From assembly GCA_003021105.1 (NCBI GenBank), contig PXRG01000007.1, forward strand, positions 1 to 32,961: a stretch of DNA of 32,961 bases. The letters are read 5' to 3'. The notes under the pieces were generated by a model that had not been told where the DNA came from, made no database searches, and worked only from the letters and a program-made list of their open reading frames with translations. The first letter of the stretch is position 1. Each line of letters opens with the position of its first letter. This DNA comes from Halobacteriales archaeon QS_1_68_17 (lineage in GTDB: Archaea > Halobacteriota > Halobacteria > Halobacteriales > Haloarculaceae). Below are positions 1 to 7,381 of this stretch, piece by piece. The position numbers were made by a program, and so were the translations under genes.

Positions 1-300
1 GGCGTCCTTGTCTTTCCAGTCGATCTGGGTGGTCAACCCCTTGTCGTGCATCGTCTGGGTGGTGGGTGCCCCGACCCGGGATTTCTCCTGGCGCTCGCTG
101 TGGTTGAACGCCCGCCACTCCGGCCCGTGGTCGATGTTCTCCTCCTCCAAAATCAGCCCGCAGTCGTCACAGATCAGTTCGCCCCGATCCGAGCTTTTGA
201 TCACGTTCTCCGAATCGCACTCCGGGCAGGAGCGGACCTCCTCCTGGTCCGTGCGTTCGGCCTCGGACTCGCGTTCCCGCTGGCGGGTGGACCGTGTCAT
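1..300 (-). CDS. tfbG: Transcription initiation factor IIB (TFB), N-terminal part, cut by window edge
   Basis: General archaeal transcription factor that bridges TBP/TATA and RNA polymerase. The first 100 residues are visible; the cyclin-like repeats lie outside the window. The N-terminal zinc ribbon uses Cys25, Cys28, Cys44 and Cys47 (CPEC...CDDC), followed by the B-reader/linker motif GPEWRAF, then KSRVGAPTT and MHDKGL, all hallmarks of TFB. The start is the ATG at 300. A TATA-like box (GAATTTAAGACC on the minus strand, about 328-339) lies roughly 30 nt before it. The gene is divergent from RNase HI. In Halobacterium NRC-1 the neighbours of RNase HI and RosR include tfbG (recalled), so this is probably the tfbG orthologue. 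The family is certain, the paralogue letter less so. A second TFB gene lies at 30840-31802. Confidence 0.95.
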   Translation of the reverse strand, partial: MTRSTRQRERESEAERTDQEEVRSCPECDSENVIKSSDRGELICDDCGLILEEENIDHGPEWRAFNHSERQEKSRVGAPTTQTMHDKGLTTQIDWKDKDA

Positions 301-421
301 CGCGTCTTTACAGTACGAGAGTCAGCGGTCTTAAATTCTTGGTCAAATATCTTTCGGTTCTCCGCGACGGCGAACCGCCGGACCGGAAGAGGTAAGCACC
401 GGAGGCGGCCAAGGGCAGGTG

Positions 422-1018
422 ATGCCGGTCATCGAGTGCGACGCCGGCGAGGCCCGCGAACGGCTGACCGACGCAGGGATCGAGGTCCGGGAGGGGAACA
501 CGGAACACGAGCGGTGGCGCGCCCGGCGGGAGGGCGCGACGGCGATCGCCTACGACGGGAAGGTCGTCGTACAGGGACGACAGCCGGAGCGGCTCGCTGC
601 CCTCCTCCGCGCGGACCGGGGAGGACGGGCACACGTCTACTTCGACGGGGCCGCCCGGGGGAACCCCGGACCCGCGGCCGTCGGGTGGGTCATCGTGACC
701 GCGGACGGCGTCGTGGCAGAGGGGAACGGCCGGATCGGCGAGACGACGAACAACCGGGCGGAGTACGAGGCGCTCCTGCGTGCACTCCGCGCGGCCCGGG
801 ACCACGGGTTCGACGCCGTCGAGGTCCGGGGGGACTCGGAACTGGTCGTCAGACAGGTCCGCGGCGAGTGGGACACCAACGACCCCGAACTGCGGGAACG
901 GCGGGTTACGGCCCGGGAACTGCTCGCGGAGTTCGACAACTGGTCGCTGACCCACGTCCCCCGCGAAGTGAACGCGCGGGCCGACGAACTCGCGAACGAG
1001 GCGTTCGAGGATGGCTGA
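422..1018 (+). CDS. rnhA: Ribonuclease HI, haloarchaeal type with N-terminal extension
   Basis: Cleaves the RNA strand of RNA/DNA hybrids (R-loops, primers). The protein has 198 residues. About 65 N-terminal residues form a small haloarchaea-type extension, and the RNase H fold starts at YFDGAARGNPG. The four acidic catalytic residues are visible: Asp75 (YFDG), Glu114 (NNRAEYEAL), Asp138 (RGDSELVV) and Asp188 (ARADELAN). The ATG at 422 is preferred over the overlapping GTG at 419 because it gives the usual MPVIECD start. Its 3' end overlaps the next gene by 8 nt, implying co-transcription and coupled translation. The homologous Halobacterium enzyme has been characterised biochemically. The family call is secure. 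Confidence 0.94.
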   Translation: MPVIECDAGEARERLTDAGIEVREGNTEHERWRARREGATAIAYDGKVVVQGRQPERLAALLRADRGGRAHVYFDGAARGNPGPAAVGWVIVTADGVVAEGNGRIGETTNNRAEYEALLRALRAARDHGFDAVEVRGDSELVVRQVRGEWDTNDPELRERRVTARELLAEFDNWSLTHVPREVNARADELANEAFEDG

Positions 1019-1589
1019 CCGGGACCTGCCGGCGGAGGCGGTCGACGAGGCCGAGCGGTTGACCAGGCGCGCGCGCCAGGCGGTCGACGACGCCGAGGCG
1101 GCCGCCTACCGCGAGGACCGGGACGCGTTGCTTGCGGACCACGGTTACGAGGCCCGCGTCCGTGAGGACGAGGACGGGGCGGTCCTCGCGCTCTACCCGT
1201 CCGACTGGGTCGAGGACGGGACCGTCCGCCCCGACCGGATAGACGACCTAGACCGGGGGGTCGAGCGGCCGCTGGAAGGAACCGGGGACCCGGACGACTG
1301 GGAGGACATCGAGGCACACAACGCGGAGCTCGCCGACCGGGTCGGTAGGGAACACGGTGGAATCCACGGCGCGAACGCGCGGGCGCTCGCTGACTTCATG
1401 AGCAACCACTACGCGCGGCGGATCGAGACGGCGAGCGCGGCGGAACTGGCGGAGTTTCTGTCCGAGTACTATCCGCGGAACGCCTGGCCATCAGAGGAGC
1501 AGCGGGCAGTCGTCGAGCGGTCCATCCGCCTCGCGTTCGAGGCGGCCGGCAAGCGGCCCCCTACTGGCTGGCGTCGACCAGATCCCTGA
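1011..1589 (+). CDS. RnhA-operon protein, DUF7108-like
   Basis: Conserved haloarchaeal protein of 192 residues that regularly follows RNase HI; its biochemical role is unknown to me. It is hydrophilic and acidic, with a helical N-terminus (EAERLTRRARQAVDDAE), a middle block with LYPSDWVEDG and a conserved C-terminal block (HYARRIETASAAELAEFL...YPRNAWPSEEQ). There is no signal peptide or membrane segment. The ATG at 1011 lies inside the end of rnhA in another frame, a typical coupled arrangement. The 3' end overlaps the convergent rosR gene by 29 nt (1561-1589), so antisense overlap of the two mRNAs is expected. A link to R-loop or primer processing is only guilt by association. Confidence 0.85.
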   Translation: MADRDLPAEAVDEAERLTRRARQAVDDAEAAAYREDRDALLADHGYEARVREDEDGAVLALYPSDWVEDGTVRPDRIDDLDRGVERPLEGTGDPDDWEDIEAHNAELADRVGREHGGIHGANARALADFMSNHYARRIETASAAELAEFLSEYYPRNAWPSEEQRAVVERSIRLAFEAAGKRPPTGWRRPDP

Positions 1590-1920
1590 GTTCGTCGGCG
1601 CGGCCCTCGTCGGTCACGAATTTCGAGAACGTCCACGCGAGCTGGTCGACGACCGCCTGGTAGCCGTCCTCGGTGAGGGCGTACTGGTTTGTCCGCTTGT
1701 CGAGCTGGCTCTTCTCGACCAGCCCCATCTCTACCAGGTCGTCGAGGTTCGGGTAGAGCCGACCGTGGTTCACTTCCGAGTCGTAGTAGTCCTCGAGTTC
1801 GCGCTTGATCGCGAGCCCGTAGCGGGGCTCCTCGCTGAGGATCACCAGAATGTTCTGCTGGAAGGCCGTCAGCTCTCGGGCAGTGCCGGGATCGGCGGCA
1901 ACGCTTTGTGCCTCTGACAT
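1561..1920 (-). CDS. rosR: PadR-type winged-helix regulator, RosR-like (oxidative stress)
   Basis: A 119-residue cytoplasmic DNA-binding protein. The PadR fold is clear: AFQQNILVILSEEPRYGLAIKREL (helices 1-2), then VNHGRLYPNLDDLVEMGLVEKS (recognition helix and start of the wing), then NQYALTEDGYQAV. The C-terminal helix should dimerise. RosR of Halobacterium salinarum has this architecture and controls the reactive-oxygen response, and it sits near RNase HI there too (recalled). The symbol therefore rests on similarity plus gene order. The start at 1920 is supported by a strong TATA box (GTTAAATAGC, minus strand, 1941-1950) about 25 nt away, so the mRNA is probably leaderless. A perfect inverted repeat overlaps this promoter and could be an autoregulatory operator. 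Confidence 0.85.
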   Translation of the reverse strand: MSEAQSVAADPGTARELTAFQQNILVILSEEPRYGLAIKRELEDYYDSEVNHGRLYPNLDDLVEMGLVEKSQLDKRTNQYALTEDGYQAVVDQLAWTFSKFVTDEGRADELRDLVDASQ

Positions 1921-1940
1921 AGTTACTTTAATGTCATCAA

Positions 1941-1959
1941 GCTATTTAACGCTTGTTAA
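1941..1959 (-). promoter_or_regulatory. rosR core promoter with overlapping inverted repeat
   Basis: On the minus strand GTTAAATAGC (1941-1950) is a good haloarchaeal TATA box centred about 25 nt before the rosR ATG. It overlaps TTAAC-GCTT-GTTAA (1946-1959), a perfect 5-bp palindrome with a 4-bp spacer that covers the BRE/TATA edge. A protein bound there would block TBP/TFB, which fits autorepression. The palindrome is seen directly; the operator role is inferred. Confidence 0.6.
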
Positions 1960-2179
1960 CTTTCCAGTGACTGAAGGATATTTCGTAGGAAGAAGGCTGA
2001 ACTATCTTTTATTATTCCATATCAAATCTGTGTTATACCAGCTAAGAATAATTTGTCTCGTTTGGAATCGAAATGTCGGCATGTAATTACGTTCGGTGGC
2101 GACGTACGTACCATCCCGACCGGTGTCGGCAGGATTACGAACACGCGGGTTCGAACATGGTCAGTAGGCCGGAATGCCG
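1960..2179. other. AT-rich intergenic region between rosR and ppa, no gene seen
   Basis: This stretch between the divergent rosR and ppa genes is much richer in A and T than the rest of the window, especially 1960-2090 (runs such as TATCTTTTATTATTCC). I find no convincing reading frame, RNA gene or mobile-element end in it. It probably holds regulatory DNA for both neighbours. Confidence 0.5.
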
Positions 2180-2191
2180 AAAATACTTTTT
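2180..2191 (+). promoter_or_regulatory. ppa core promoter (TATA box)
   Basis: The sequence AAAATACTTTTT, with its centre about 30 nt before the ppa ATG at 2216, is the expected position for a leaderless or nearly leaderless haloarchaeal transcript. It also argues that the in-frame ATG at 2174, which lies upstream of this box, is not the start. Confidence 0.6.
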
Positions 2192-2215
2192 GGCCGCCTG
2201 TCCCAGTCCGCGACG

Positions 2216-2749
2216 ATGACGAATCTCTGGGAAGATCTCGAAACGGGACCGGACCCGCCCGAGGAAATCTACGCCGTCGTCGAATGTCTCAAAGGAGAGG
2301 GGAACAAGTACGAGTACGACAAGGACATCCCAGGGGTCATGCTCGACCGGGTGCTCCACAGCAACGTCCACTACCCCAGCGACTACGGGTTCATCCCCCG
2401 GTCGTACTACGACGACGAGGACCCCTTCGACGTCCTCGTTCTCGTCGAGGACCAGACGTTCCCCGGCTGCGTGATCGAGGCACGCCCGGTCGCGCTAATG
2501 AAGATGGACGACGACGGTGAACAGGACGACAAGGTCATCGCCGTGCCCACCGAGGATCCACGGTTCGACCACATCGAGGACCTCGAAGACATCCCCCAGC
2601 AACAAATCGACGAGATCGACGAGTTCTTCGCCACCTACAAGAATCTGGAGGAGGGCAAGGAGGTCGAGACGCTCGGCTGGGAGGACAAGGCGGCCGCGAT
2701 GGACGCCATCGAGCACGCACAGGAGCTCTACCGGGAACACTTCGGGTAA
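2216..2749 (+). CDS. ppa: Soluble inorganic pyrophosphatase, family I
   Basis: Hydrolyses pyrophosphate to two phosphates in the cytoplasm, pulling nucleotide and polymer synthesis forward; Mg-dependent. The protein has 177 residues, the usual family I length. The signature DDEDPFD supplies metal ligands Asp67, Asp69 and Asp72. Other conserved blocks are KYEYDKD, HYPSDYGFIP, and the second ligand set in MDDDGEQDDKVIAV with Asp104 and Lys106. The C-terminal YKNLEEGK block is also typical. The start at 2216 (MTNLWEDLE) was chosen over 2174 because a TATA box at 2180-2191 places transcription start close to 2216. It is divergent from rosR across an AT-rich region. Confidence 0.96.
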   Translation: MTNLWEDLETGPDPPEEIYAVVECLKGEGNKYEYDKDIPGVMLDRVLHSNVHYPSDYGFIPRSYYDDEDPFDVLVLVEDQTFPGCVIEARPVALMKMDDDGEQDDKVIAVPTEDPRFDHIEDLEDIPQQQIDEIDEFFATYKNLEEGKEVETLGWEDKAAAMDAIEHAQELYREHFG

Positions 2750-2754
2750 CCGCG

Positions 2755-2973
2755 CTACCGATCGCAGGTATCCACACCGAGTAGCCAGTTCGCCAGGCAC
2801 CGTTGCGTGGCCGCGTTGAACAGCAACCCGGCCCCGGCCGCCAGCGAGAGCGCCGCGACCGTCGACCCGGCGGCCCACGCGCCCGACAGTGCGGCGAGGC
2901 CGACCGCGACCAGGAAACAGCCGGCTGCGAAACGGAACTGCCGGTCGAGACCGCCCACGTTCTTCTCGATCAC
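2755..2973 (-). CDS. DUF2892 (YgaP-type) small membrane protein
   Basis: A 72-residue protein with the DUF2892 pattern: an N-terminal EKNVGGLDRQFRFAAG motif, two hydrophobic helices (about residues 12-28 and 33-52) and a short tail with C-x-x-N-W-LLGVDTC. Stand-alone DUF2892 proteins are small inner-membrane proteins; in bacterial YgaP the domain follows a rhodanese, but none is adjacent here. The GTG start at 2973 is chosen because it opens directly at the conserved VIEKN motif, and a TATA-like box (GGTTACAAG, minus strand, about 3000) lies about 28 nt upstream. It is convergent with ppa, with only 5 nt between the stop codons. Substrate or partner is unknown. Confidence 0.82.
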   Translation of the reverse strand: MIEKNVGGLDRQFRFAAGCFLVAVGLAALSGAWAAGSTVAALSLAAGAGLLFNAATQRCLANWLLGVDTCDR

Positions 2974-3115
2974 GTCGTTCCCTCGGGACTCGTACCCCTT
3001 GTAACCGGGGGACGGTTGCCCGACGCGCCGCACTGCAGTCGAGCCTCGCGGGTCCGGCGAGATGACATCGGTGCGGACGTATGCTCCGGAGTTATCGGAC
3101 GGACGCTCCGCGATG

Positions 3116-3127
3116 TATTATAATTAT
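3116..3127 (+). promoter_or_regulatory. Strong TATA-like element
   Basis: TATTATAATTAT stands out in GC-rich surroundings and is close to an ideal archaeal TATA box. A transcript would begin near 3147, about 20 nt before the ATG of the mini-protein at 3166, and could continue into the phosphodiesterase gene at 3331. No other gene lies in 2974-3165. Confidence 0.5.
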
Positions 3128-3165
3128 GGGTAATTACTTGAGGCACGCCGCCGTAGCGGCGGGTG

Positions 3166-3276
3166 ATGGCAGCGAACCACCGCACTGCTGGCCTCGACCA
3201 CCCGACGGTCGTTCCGGAGAACTACGAGCGCGAAAAGCGCTGTCCGGACTGTGGCCGTCGACTCGGGGAAGACTGA
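3166..3276 (+). CDS. Mini-protein (36 aa) with one CPDCG knuckle
   Basis: A short frame encodes 36 residues ending KRCPDCGRRLGED. Haloarchaea have many small CPxCG zinc proteins, and the sequence is acidic with high GC3, so it is probably real. Only one CxxC pair is present, so zinc binding would need a dimer or the His residues near the N-terminus (His5, His12). A strong TATA box lies upstream at 3116-3127. It ends 54 nt before the phosphodiesterase gene. Function is unknown. The main doubt is that a frame this short could occur by chance. Confidence 0.45.
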   Translation: MAANHRTAGLDHPTVVPENYEREKRCPDCGRRLGED

Positions 3277-3330
3277 GCCGCCCGCCCCGCGAAAAGAAGC
3301 TTCTTGTGCCCGTCGGTGGTAACGCGCCGT

Positions 3331-4674
3331 ATGGGTCTGTTCGACCGGCTTCGCGGCGACGACGGTCCCCGGGTCGCTTTCTTCGGGATCGACGGGGTTC
3401 CGTACAGCCTGCTCGCCGAGCACAGAGACGAGTTCGAGAACCTCGCGGCCCTCGCCGACCAGGGGAGCGCCGGCGCGATCGACAGCATCGTGCCGCCGGA
3501 GTCGTCGGCCTGCTGGCCGTCGCTGACGACCGGCGTCAATCCCGGCGAGACGGGGGTCTACGGGTTCCAGGACCGGGAGAACGGATCGTACGACACGTAC
3601 GTACCGATGGGCCGGGACGTCCAGGCGACGCGGCTCTGGGACCGCGTCCAGGACGCGGGCCGGGAGGCCACGGTGATGAACGTGCCAGTGACCTTTCCGC
3701 CCCAGCGGGACGTCCAGCGGATGGTGTCGGGCTTTCTCTCGCCCGGGGTCGACAAGGCGGCCTACCCGGACGACCTCCGCGACCGCCTCTCGGGGATGGA
3801 CTACCGGATCGACGTCAACGCCAAACTCGGCCACAAGGACGACAAGTCCGAGTTCGTCGAGGACGCCCACGAGACGCTCGACAAGCGCCACGAGGCGTTC
3901 AAACACCACGTCCGGAAGGACGACTGGGACCTCTTTTTCGGGGTCTTCATGACCACCGACCGGGTCAACCACTTCCTGTTCAGAGATTACGAACGCGACG
4001 GGGAGTACGAGGAGGAGTTCCTGGAGTTCTACCGGAAGGTCGACCGCTACCTGGGCGAACTCCGCGGGATGCTCGACGACGACACGACGATGGTCGTCGC
4101 CTCCGACCACGGCTTCACCTCGCTGGACTACGAGGTCCACTTCAACGAGTGGCTCCGCCGGGAAGGGTGGCTCTCCTACGAGGACGACGACCACGAGGAA
4201 CTGGGCGACATCGCCGACGAGACCCGCGCGTACTCGCTGATCCCCGGCCGGTTCTACATCAATCTGGAGGGCCGCGAACCCCGCGGGAGCGTCCCCGAGT
4301 CGGAGTACGAGTCGACCCGCGACGAACTCGCGGCGGCGCTCGAATCCCTGGAGGGGCCCGACGGCAATCCGGTGGCCGACCGCGTCGTCACCAAGGAGGA
4401 CGCGTTCCGCGGCGCTCACGCCGACATCGCGCCGGACCTGGTGGTGATCCCGAACCACGGGTTCGATCTCAAGGCCGGGTTCAAGGGGAGCGACGAGGTG
4501 TTCGGCCACGGGCCCCGCAACGGGATGCACAGTTTCGACAACGCCTGCCTGTTCGTCGAGGACGAGTCGGCCCGCATCGACGACGCCGACCTGTTCGACA
4601 TCGCGCCCACCATCCTCGATCTCATGGACGTGGAGACCGACGGGACGGCCTTCGACGGATCGAGCCTCGTTTAG
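3331..4674 (+). CDS. Alkaline-phosphatase-superfamily phosphodiesterase/nucleotide pyrophosphatase-like
   Basis: A 447-residue cytoplasmic protein of the type I phosphodiesterase/nucleotide pyrophosphatase fold (PF01663-like). The first metal-binding Asp is in FFGIDGVP (Asp21). The nucleophile region is ESSACWPSLTTGVNP (about residues 56-70). The second metal site is VASDHGFTS (about residue 260), and the last His ligand sits in VFGHGPRNGMHS (about 391-401). There is no signal peptide, so it acts inside the cell. The substrate is not predictable; haloarchaea have several paralogues, some with surface-glycan genes. The start at 3331 (MGLFDRLRGDD) is preferred to the upstream GTG at 3304 because the latter adds residues with no family look. 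The stop overlaps the convergent small gene by 4 nt. Confidence 0.85.
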   Translation: MGLFDRLRGDDGPRVAFFGIDGVPYSLLAEHRDEFENLAALADQGSAGAIDSIVPPESSACWPSLTTGVNPGETGVYGFQDRENGSYDTYVPMGRDVQATRLWDRVQDAGREATVMNVPVTFPPQRDVQRMVSGFLSPGVDKAAYPDDLRDRLSGMDYRIDVNAKLGHKDDKSEFVEDAHETLDKRHEAFKHHVRKDDWDLFFGVFMTTDRVNHFLFRDYERDGEYEEEFLEFYRKVDRYLGELRGMLDDDTTMVVASDHGFTSLDYEVHFNEWLRREGWLSYEDDDHEELGDIADETRAYSLIPGRFYINLEGREPRGSVPESEYESTRDELAAALESLEGPDGNPVADRVVTKEDAFRGAHADIAPDLVVIPNHGFDLKAGFKGSDEVFGHGPRNGMHSFDNACLFVEDESARIDDADLFDIAPTILDLMDVETDGTAFDGSSLV

Positions 4675-4901
4675 GGTTTGCGGTCGTCGTTCTCGCGCGC
4701 CTCGTCGAGCAACCGCTGGTGCTCGTCGAGCGGACGCTCGATACCCTCCTCGGGGTGGTACTGTACCATCGCGGTCGCGGTCCCCTCGTCGACGGCGCGC
4801 CGTGCCACCGGCGGGGCGACACTGTAGTCGACGCTGTACCGGTCCAGCACCGCGTCGCGTGCCACCGGTTCGAACGAGAGGACGACCGTGGCGTTCGACA
4901 C
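4671..4901 (-). CDS. Small hypothetical protein with no convincing start, possibly truncated
   Basis: This 76-residue frame has strong haloarchaeal coding character (high GC3, acidic; LLDEARENDDRKP tail, MVQYHPEEGIERPLDEH block). I do not recognise the family. The only start is a GTG at 4901, yet the same frame keeps plausible coding sequence upstream (HIVQFPEGDARPN, about 4908-4946) without any ATG, GTG or TTG. A different minus-strand frame further upstream (ATG near 5076, MEPRDRALLFFVHALE) also looks coding. The gene may therefore have lost its 5' end by an indel or deletion, in line with other damaged genes here. It is convergent with and overlaps the phosphodiesterase gene by 4 nt. Confidence 0.5.
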   Translation of the reverse strand: MSNATVVLSFEPVARDAVLDRYSVDYSVAPPVARRAVDEGTATAMVQYHPEEGIERPLDEHQRLLDEARENDDRKP

Positions 4902-5131
4902 CGTCGCGTTCGGCCGCGCGTCTCCCTCGGGAAACTGTACGATGTGTAGTGGGCAAGAGGCCGGATTCGTCGCTCGCCAGTGAGACCGCGCTCCCGTTGT
5001 CGGCAGTACGGGAGCCAGTCCGGCCGATTTCGAGGGCGTGAACGAAAAACAGGAGGGCTCTGTCGCGGGGCTCCATGGACGGGACAGGTCGGCGGCCCAG
5101 AAAGTGTCTTGTGGTGCGTGCCGCCGCGCGA

Positions 5132-6205
5132 TCAGAAGAGGTCGTCCAGGTCGTCGTTCCGGAACTGTTCCGTGGTATCCCGCTTTTCGACCGTTTCGGC
5201 GGCATCCCTGGCCCGCTGGAGGAACTGCTGGACCCGGGAGCCGCGTTCGACCCCGCCCAGCAGGACGAGCGCGGCGATGCGCTCGCTCTCCAGGGGGAAG
5301 TCGCCGCCCCGGACTTCGAGGCTCCCGGTTTCCTCTTCGAGCCAGCGGCGGGCGCGCTCGACGCCCTTCCTGGCGATGCGGTCGGGGTCGCCGGCCACCA
5401 CCAGGAGGGCGGCGTCGGCCTCGACGGCGTCGGGGAGGCTCGTCCCGGTCAGGAGGGCACTCCGGGTCGCGCTCGTGATGACGTTGATGTTCTCGCCGCT
5501 GTCGGGGCTGGCGTCGGCGCTGGCGTAGCCCAGCGACGCGAGCCCCCCGGACCGGAGGGTGTTGATGATCTCCGAGGAGTCGACGACGCTCTCGCCGACC
5601 CCCTCGATCACCTCGCCAGCCGCGAGCAGCAGGCCGACCCGCTGGGCGATGTTCCGGTTGATCGCGTCGAACCCCTCGGCGACGCTCTCGCCCGCCGAGT
5701 GCCAGGCGTCGTTGTCGATCAGCAACACGGAATCCGCCTCCCGGAGCAGGGTCTTCAGCGACCGGCCGGCGTTGGCCTGGTAGATGGCCCCCTCGTCGCG
5801 GCCGGGGAGGATGCCGAGCCCGTAGACGGGGATGCTGTAGACGCGCTGGAGTTCGCGCACGAGCGCGGGTGCACCCCCGCTCCCGGTCCCGCCGCCGAGG
5901 CCGGCGATCACGAAAATCGCCTCCGAGGACGCCGTGATGCGGCCGTCGAGGGCGTCCATCACCTCCACGGCCTCCTCCTGCATGATCTCCGCGCCGAGTT
6001 CGTTGTCGCCCCCAACGCCGTGCCCTTTGACGCGGTCCTGCCCGATCAGCATCGTCTCGATGTCGAGCGTCTGGAGGTCCGGACGGGCGGTGTTGACCGC
6101 GAGCGCGCCTTGGACCGCGCCAAAGTCCATCTCGTAGTCGTATTCGGCCAGCGCCTGGGCGACCTTGCCCCCGGCCTGGCCGACGCCGATCAGGACGGCT
6201 TTCAT
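5132..6205 (-). CDS. cetZ: CetZ-type tubulin/FtsZ-family GTPase
   Basis: A cytoskeletal GTPase of the CetZ group, which in haloarchaea controls cell shape and motility rather than division. It has 357 residues. The nucleotide-binding T1 loop GVGQAGGK is at residues 7-14 and the tubulin signature GGGTGSGG is at 104-111. The T7/synergy region reads FDAINRNIAQRVG (about 179-190), the CetZ form rather than the bacterial FtsZ NxDxxD form. The tail ends NDDLDDLF. The ATG at 6205 begins at MKAVLIG, the normal family start; the upstream GTG/ATG extension (MLREFEY) is unlikely. It is divergent from the pilus-like operon with 81 bp between the start codons. Which CetZ paralogue it is cannot be decided here. 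Confidence 0.93.
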   Translation of the reverse strand: MKAVLIGVGQAGGKVAQALAEYDYEMDFGAVQGALAVNTARPDLQTLDIETMLIGQDRVKGHGVGGDNELGAEIMQEEAVEVMDALDGRITASSEAIFVIAGLGGGTGSGGAPALVRELQRVYSIPVYGLGILPGRDEGAIYQANAGRSLKTLLREADSVLLIDNDAWHSAGESVAEGFDAINRNIAQRVGLLLAAGEVIEGVGESVVDSSEIINTLRSGGLASLGYASADASPDSGENINVITSATRSALLTGTSLPDAVEADAALLVVAGDPDRIARKGVERARRWLEEETGSLEVRGGDFPLESERIAALVLLGGVERGSRVQQFLQRARDAAETVEKRDTTEQFRNDDLDDLF

Positions 6206-6286
6206 ATACTCGAATTCTCGGAGCACCGACTAATCAACGTTGTGTCCGGCCGAAGGTTCAAACCGGAGGGGGCGACGAGCGCCGCC

Positions 6287-6865
6287 ATGCCGGACGACGC
6301 CATCGACGAGCGACTCCGAGCCGTGGAACGGGCCCTGAGCGACGGGAACGACGACGCCACCCTGCCGGCCGGGGGCGATACGGACGTCGAGGAACGCATC
6401 GCCGATCTCGAAGCCCGGATGGAGGACCTGGAGGCCGCCGTCAGGGCGATCCGCGGCTACGTCGGGAACGTCCGCTCGATAAACCGGGACGTCGAGCGGC
6501 GGGCCGACGCCGCCCTGGCGAAGGCACGGGCGGTCGAGACGGCGCTCGACGAACGGGAGGCCGCTCGACGAACGGGACGGCGCGGCCACGACGCGATCAC
6601 CGAGGACGGTACCCGTCGCGGCCCGGACCCGGGGGACCGCCCGCGGAGCCGCAACGAGACGGTGCCATCAGCCGAGGAGCGCCTCGACGCCGACCCCGGC
6701 CGGAATCCGGATCCGGATTCCGGACCGTCGCGCGAGCCGGGACGTCCGGACGAACGGTCGTCCGGACAGTACTGCGAGCGAGAGCCGACGAACTCGTCGC
6801 CCGAACCCGACGAGGAAGGGGAGGATCGGTCGAGCGTCGTCGACCGGCTCAGGGAGGGGCTGTGA
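6287..6865 (+). CDS. Coiled-coil protein, DUF7310-like, first gene of pilus operon
   Basis: 192 residues. Residues about 35-90 form a heptad-rich coiled coil (VEERIADLEARMEDLEAAV, then INRDVERRADAALAKA). This is followed by a long disordered, acidic, Pro/Arg/Ser-rich stretch and a short amphipathic C-terminus (SSVVDRLREGL). This arrangement matches the conserved haloarchaeal protein that opens type IV pilus/secretion clusters; its role is unknown, perhaps a scaffold for the ATPase. A TATA-like GGTTCAAACC at 6255-6264 lies 27 nt before the ATG, so the operon promoter is here. The stop codon abuts the GTG of the next gene with no gap. A 19-nt near-tandem duplication (CTCGACGAACGGGA twice, about 6543-6576) lies within the disordered region. 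Confidence 0.78.
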   Translation: MPDDAIDERLRAVERALSDGNDDATLPAGGDTDVEERIADLEARMEDLEAAVRAIRGYVGNVRSINRDVERRADAALAKARAVETALDEREAARRTGRRGHDAITEDGTRRGPDPGDRPRSRNETVPSAEERLDADPGRNPDPDSGPSREPGRPDERSSGQYCEREPTNSSPEPDEEGEDRSSVVDRLREGL

Positions 6866-7381
6866 GTGCTACGGGCGGTCCTGGCGGTCGTACTCGCCGG
6901 GGCGCTGCTGGCGGTGAGCCTGCCGGCCATCGACGACGCGCGGGCCGACCGCACCGCGGCGCACCTCCGTTCCGAGGCCGGGGAGTTCGAACGGGAACTC
7001 GGGACGCTGGTCGCGGGCGACGACGCGGTTCGGCCCGGAAAGCCGGGGGCGAGACGGGTGATATCGCTGAGGCTCCCCCGCCGGTCGTTCGCGGCCGCCG
7101 GCGTCGAGGTGCTCAGGATCAACAGTAGTGGAGCCGCCGGACGACCGGGGAGCACGAGGATCGTCTGGCACCTCGCCGGCGGTCGCAACGGAAGCCTGAC
7201 GATCGACGTCGCCCGGGTGCAACGGGCCGACGGGGACGGTCCGCTCGTGCTCCGTGAGCCCGGGACTCACCGGCTCGCGGCATCGCTCAGACGCACGTCC
7301 GGTGGCCGGGTGGTCGTCCTGCGGCGGCTGAACTTTAAACCGGATCGGGAGGACAGCCGGAGCCATGCACCGGACGCTTGA
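6866..7381 (+). CDS. DUF7311-like membrane-anchored protein of pilus operon
   Basis: 171 residues starting with GTG immediately after the DUF7310 stop. A hydrophobic N-terminal helix (AVLAVVLAGALLAVSLPAID, with a long outward-facing body after it) suggests an anchored extracytoplasmic protein. The body has the small beta-rich, Arg-rich look of haloarchaeal pilus accessory proteins (SLRLPRRSF, TRIVWHLAGG, VLREPGTHRLAAS). The family is known to me only as a conserved neighbour of the ATPase. The last 17 nt overlap the ATPase start at 7365, and the ATPase promoter lies inside this gene. Function is inferred from context. Confidence 0.72.
   Translation: MLRAVLAVVLAGALLAVSLPAIDDARADRTAAHLRSEAGEFERELGTLVAGDDAVRPGKPGARRVISLRLPRRSFAAAGVEVLRINSSGAAGRPGSTRIVWHLAGGRNGSLTIDVARVQRADGDGPLVLREPGTHRLAASLRRTSGGRVVVLRRLNFKPDREDSRSHAPDA
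7331..7340 (+). promoter_or_regulatory. Internal promoter before the pilus ATPase
   Basis: AACTTTAAAC is centred 29 nt before the ATPase ATG at 7365, ideal for a leaderless transcript. It lies inside the 3' end of the preceding gene, so the ATPase and downstream genes can be expressed independently of the first two genes. Confidence 0.55.

Noticed and set aside
3124-5205. A 693-codon open frame on the minus strand opposite the phosphodiesterase gene
   Set aside because: It is a mirror frame of the high-GC3 gene on the plus strand (low-complexity Val/Glu/Asp-rich translation, no domain). Only its 5' end near 5000-5076 was considered further as a possible gene start.
5075-6286. Upstream extension of the DUF7310 frame across cetZ
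   Set aside because: It is antisense to cetZ; the promoter at 6255-6264 fixes the start at 6287.
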